Positions 46,333 through 48,586 of a stretch of DNA of 48,586 nucleotides are shown piece after piece. Both the position numbers and the translations under genes were made by a program. The stretch is from NCBI GenBank assembly GCA_017447725.1, contig JAFSMX010000003.1, forward strand, positions 1 to 48,586. The letters are read 5' to 3'. This DNA is from Bacilli bacterium (GTDB taxonomy: Bacteria > Bacillota_I > Bacilli_A > RFN20 > CAG-826). The notes under the pieces are model-generated. The model made no database searches. It was not told the DNA's origin and saw nothing but the letters and a program-made list of their open reading frames with translations. The first letter of the stretch is position 1. Each line of letters opens with the position of its first letter.

Positions 46333-48586
46333 TTATTTAACAGTACGTTTTTTGCGTTTGGCTAAAACGATTAATAACCAGCAAGTTGTTGCTTGAACCG
46401 CCAAAGTTGCGGCAGCAGCAACAATGAGCCATGGAGCTGGATCGCTTCCAGCAACATGAGTTTCCACTAATCCATAGATGGATAAGTGGTTAGTGGTAAA
46501 GACCATGTAGTTACCGTCTCTTTCTCCTTCAAGACGGCTGACTTCGCCAGCCTCATTAACATAGGCTAAGACAAGTTCATGATCCTTATAGGTATCAGGA
46601 ACAAGAATACGGATGGTAAATTTAAAGTTTGGATCAATAATCTTTCCATCGGCATCAACATTAATGTGGGCGAGTGAGCCATCTTCATTAAATAAATTAA
46701 TGTCATAAAGGACAGCAACATCAACTGTACCGGTCTTCACGATGCTATTAAAGTTATATTTAGAAGCATCAACAGCTTCAGCGTGTAACGTGTAATCGCC
46801 TTTAATACCACTACTTAGTGAGACCCAAACAAGGGATGTACCAGCTTCGTTTTGTTCAACAGAGTAGAATTCACTACGAACTGGAACTGGTGCGCCTTCA
46901 GCGATCTTCCAGACTAAGGTTAATTCGACTGATTCACGAATTTCACCATTGTAAATGAGTTCATTTCCACTTGAGGTGTATAAACGAGCATAAGCAATGT
47001 ATGTTCCTGGATCTTTAGCACTGGTTGTACCAGTGTATTCAACTTTAACACCGGTTGGGACATCAATGACGCTCACCTTATGGCTATTGCCATCATAGGT
47101 GAATGGGTTGGTGTAATCCCATGTGACGTTAGAAACGTCAATGCGGTGTAAAGTAATTTCCCAGTTAAATTCTTTTTGGTAATTTGGATCAAGACGGTAG
47201 TTAGTAGGATCATATAAATATGAAACCTTCACGGTGTATTGACCAACTTCGGTCGCACTACGTGTCTTACTATAGTTAACACCAGTAATTTCTTCTGGTA
47301 AGAGGTCTTCCTTGATGGAGACTGAGATTTCTTGTCCGGTGTATTCAAATTTATCTTGGACAAGGCTCATCTCTGCTGGAATAGTAATAACAGCTTTTTC
47401 AATGGTCCAGTTAAGATCAGCATAGAGAATGCCTTTAAGTTCAGTTGTTTCAGGATTATCGGCCACGATATCAACCTTGGCCGTATAAGTGCCAGCGTTA
47501 GTCTTCTCGTTATTGGTGTATACAGCGTGGACACCTGCAGGAAGCTCTGATTCAACAAGATGGACACTTTGAGTTTGACCATTGTAAGTAAATGGTCCTT
47601 GGTAATCCCAAATGATATTTTCTTGGTGAACAATGACTACTTGTTTGCCAATGCTCCAATGATATTGACCATCATTTGGTGCACTCCAAACATAGTTTTC
47701 TGGATCGTTTAATTCAATGTCAACGACATAGTCGCCTGGCATGGATTCTTTCACATCACCAGTTCCGTGGAAAGCAAGTTCATCTTCACTAGTTGCTCCA
47801 AAGGAGGTGTAGTAATCGTGTTCGATTCCATCATAAACCATTTCTTCAGTTTGTGTTGGGAAATCAACGACAACTTTGTCGATTGTAACAACAATCTCTT
47901 CTTGTTTGACTCCGTCAACAACACAGTAATATGTTCCACTATCGCTGTGGTTTTTCACAGTGATGGAGGATTCAGTTTGATCAGTTAATAAGACACCATC
48001 TTTGTACCACACAAATGAATATTGGTGATTCATTTCAATGTTTGGTGTCACTTCAATGGTGGATTCTAATCCATCATAGGTTTTGGTTACATCTGCGCTA
48101 GATGTGAACCAAATTGGGTATGCATCCACGTCATGAGCAGGCATGAGGTAGAGATAATCATAAGAAGCATCATCAAGTTGTTCGGCCCAGCCAACGATAT
48201 TGTGGAGTTGGCCGCCTTCATAAACAGTTTCACGGTTAGCGAAGAATGGAGCTTCCACATCAATTGGAAGAGCACCGGTCTTCACTTCACCACCGACGTG
48301 GTAACTAATGCGATATAAATCGTGTCCAGTGAATGTTAAATCGAAACTTAATGATTCTGGAAGTTTATCAAAGAATGCTGCAAGGAAATCAGCAAGCTTT
48401 GGACCAATCTTTGGAATCTTACGAACGAGTTTGGTGATGTTAAATGTAAAATCACCAGAACCGGCCCATACGCTATCGCCAACATAATAATCCATTAAGG
48501 ATTTTTGACGGTATCTTTCTGGGACATGGGCATAGAGTTTTTCGAGTAATCTTTGGAAACGATTGTAGTAGGAAGTAACTTTAGCG
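46333..48586 (-). CDS. Large Ig-like/MBG-type surface protein, C-terminal part (runs off the right edge)
   Basis: The frame is open to the end of the window, so the ATG at 48495 is internal; 751 residues are visible. Repeats of an Ig-like MBG type are seen: WDYTNPFTYDG, WDYQGPFTYNG, and VYDGIEHDYY, each followed by GTY-x-A. An Ig-like segment with SDSGTYYCVVDG precedes them. The C-terminus is a membrane helix (about 25 residues, AAAATLAVQATTCWLLIVLA) and a basic tail KRKKRTVK, which anchors it without a sortase signal. Likely a large adhesin or envelope protein. No terminator separates it from the CNNM gene. Confidence 0.82.
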   Translation of the reverse strand, partial: AKVTSYYNRFQRLLEKLYAHVPERYRQKSLMDYYVGDSVWAGSGDFTFNITKLVRKIPKIGPKLADFLAAFFDKLPESLSFDLTFTGHDLYRISYHVGGEVKTGALPIDVEAPFFANRETVYEGGQLHNIVGWAEQLDDASYDYLYLMPAHDVDAYPIWFTSSADVTKTYDGLESTIEVTPNIEMNHQYSFVWYKDGVLLTDQTESSITVKNHSDSGTYYCVVDGVKQEEIVVTIDKVVVDFPTQTEEMVYDGIEHDYYTSFGATSEDELAFHGTGDVKESMPGDYVVDIELNDPENYVWSAPNDGQYHWSIGKQVVIVHQENIIWDYQGPFTYNGQTQSVHLVESELPAGVHAVYTNNEKTNAGTYTAKVDIVADNPETTELKGILYADLNWTIEKAVITIPAEMSLVQDKFEYTGQEISVSIKEDLLPEEITGVNYSKTRSATEVGQYTVKVSYLYDPTNYRLDPNYQKEFNWEITLHRIDVSNVTWDYTNPFTYDGNSHKVSVIDVPTGVKVEYTGTTSAKDPGTYIAYARLYTSSGNELIYNGEIRESVELTLVWKIAEGAPVPVRSEFYSVEQNEAGTSLVWVSLSSGIKGDYTLHAEAVDASKYNFNSIVKTGTVDVAVLYDINLFNEDGSLAHINVDADGKIIDPNFKFTIRILVPDTYKDHELVLAYVNEAGEVSRLEGERDGNYMVFTTNHLSIYGLVETHVAGSDPAPWLIVAAAATLAVQATTCWLLIVLAKRKKRTVK

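Noticed and set aside
1-48586. CRISPR arrays, complete insertion sequences, rRNA genes, retrons
   Set aside because: No regularly spaced direct repeats, transposase, reverse transcriptase or rRNA sequence was found on either strand.

Overview
The window is AT-rich DNA from a low-GC Gram-positive bacterium, most likely an uncultured gut or rumen member of the Bacilli close to the Erysipelotrichia/RF39-like lineages. This placement is an inference from codon and base composition, lipoproteins with BIG2 Ig-like domains, TrkH/TrkA, YqeY, a Phd/PIN module and membrane-anchored surface proteins without an outer-membrane secretin. TGA is used as a stop, so the code is standard rather than the mycoplasma code.

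Layout. 1-7007: an off-edge membrane protein, a HAD phosphatase, a large BIG2/Cthe_2159-type lipoprotein, glutathione peroxidase, a CDF transporter, a second BIG2 lipoprotein and a DtxR/MntR-like metal regulator. 7110-17484: a Phd/PIN toxin-antitoxin locus cut off in the toxin; a 9.2-kb block bounded by two broken surface-protein genes, holding a PAP2 phosphatase and a Ni-insertion cluster (hypB, a 966-residue Fe-S/flavin oxidoreductase, hypA, plus a second divergent hypB); then an HTH-membrane regulator. 17638-25292: two copies of a large structured RNA, each directly upstream of a different small ORF (a DUF1016/YhcG nuclease and an unrecognised 117-residue protein), separated by an aldehyde dehydrogenase/YhhN pair and a DUF6273/zinc-ribbon pair, then tRNA-Trp. 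25349-37475: mostly housekeeping genes (metallophosphoesterase, YqeY, TrkH with two TrkA proteins, DHFR and thymidylate synthase, ATP-grasp, SDR and aldo-keto reductase, AbrB/ABC transporter trio, flavodoxin-like protein, tRNA-Glu, tRNA-Asn). 37526-42480: acyl carrier protein and a compact Tad/Flp-like pilus operon. 42622-48586: guanylate kinase-like protein, SDR, two CNNM/CorC paralogues and a very large Ig-like surface protein running off the edge.

The strongest candidate for something undescribed is the pair of structured RNAs at 17653-17903 and 24306-24629. Both start 7 nt after an identical extended -10 promoter. They share sequence islands and at least five helices, several preserved by compensatory base changes. 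Both end in a GCC-TCAC/GTGA-GGC stem followed by a short U-run, and then carry an anti-Shine-Dalgarno segment perfectly complementary to the ribosome site of the downstream ORF. The two downstream ORFs are unrelated, so the RNA looks like the constant part and the protein like cargo. The layout recalls, without matching, type III toxin-antitoxin loci.

Other general traits: many transcription units look leaderless (a -10 hexamer 8-11 nt before the ATG), several terminators share one 18-nt palindrome family (AACC...AATT...GGTT), and two sharp gene-fusion junctions near 7630 and 16830 point to a rearrangement or an assembly join.
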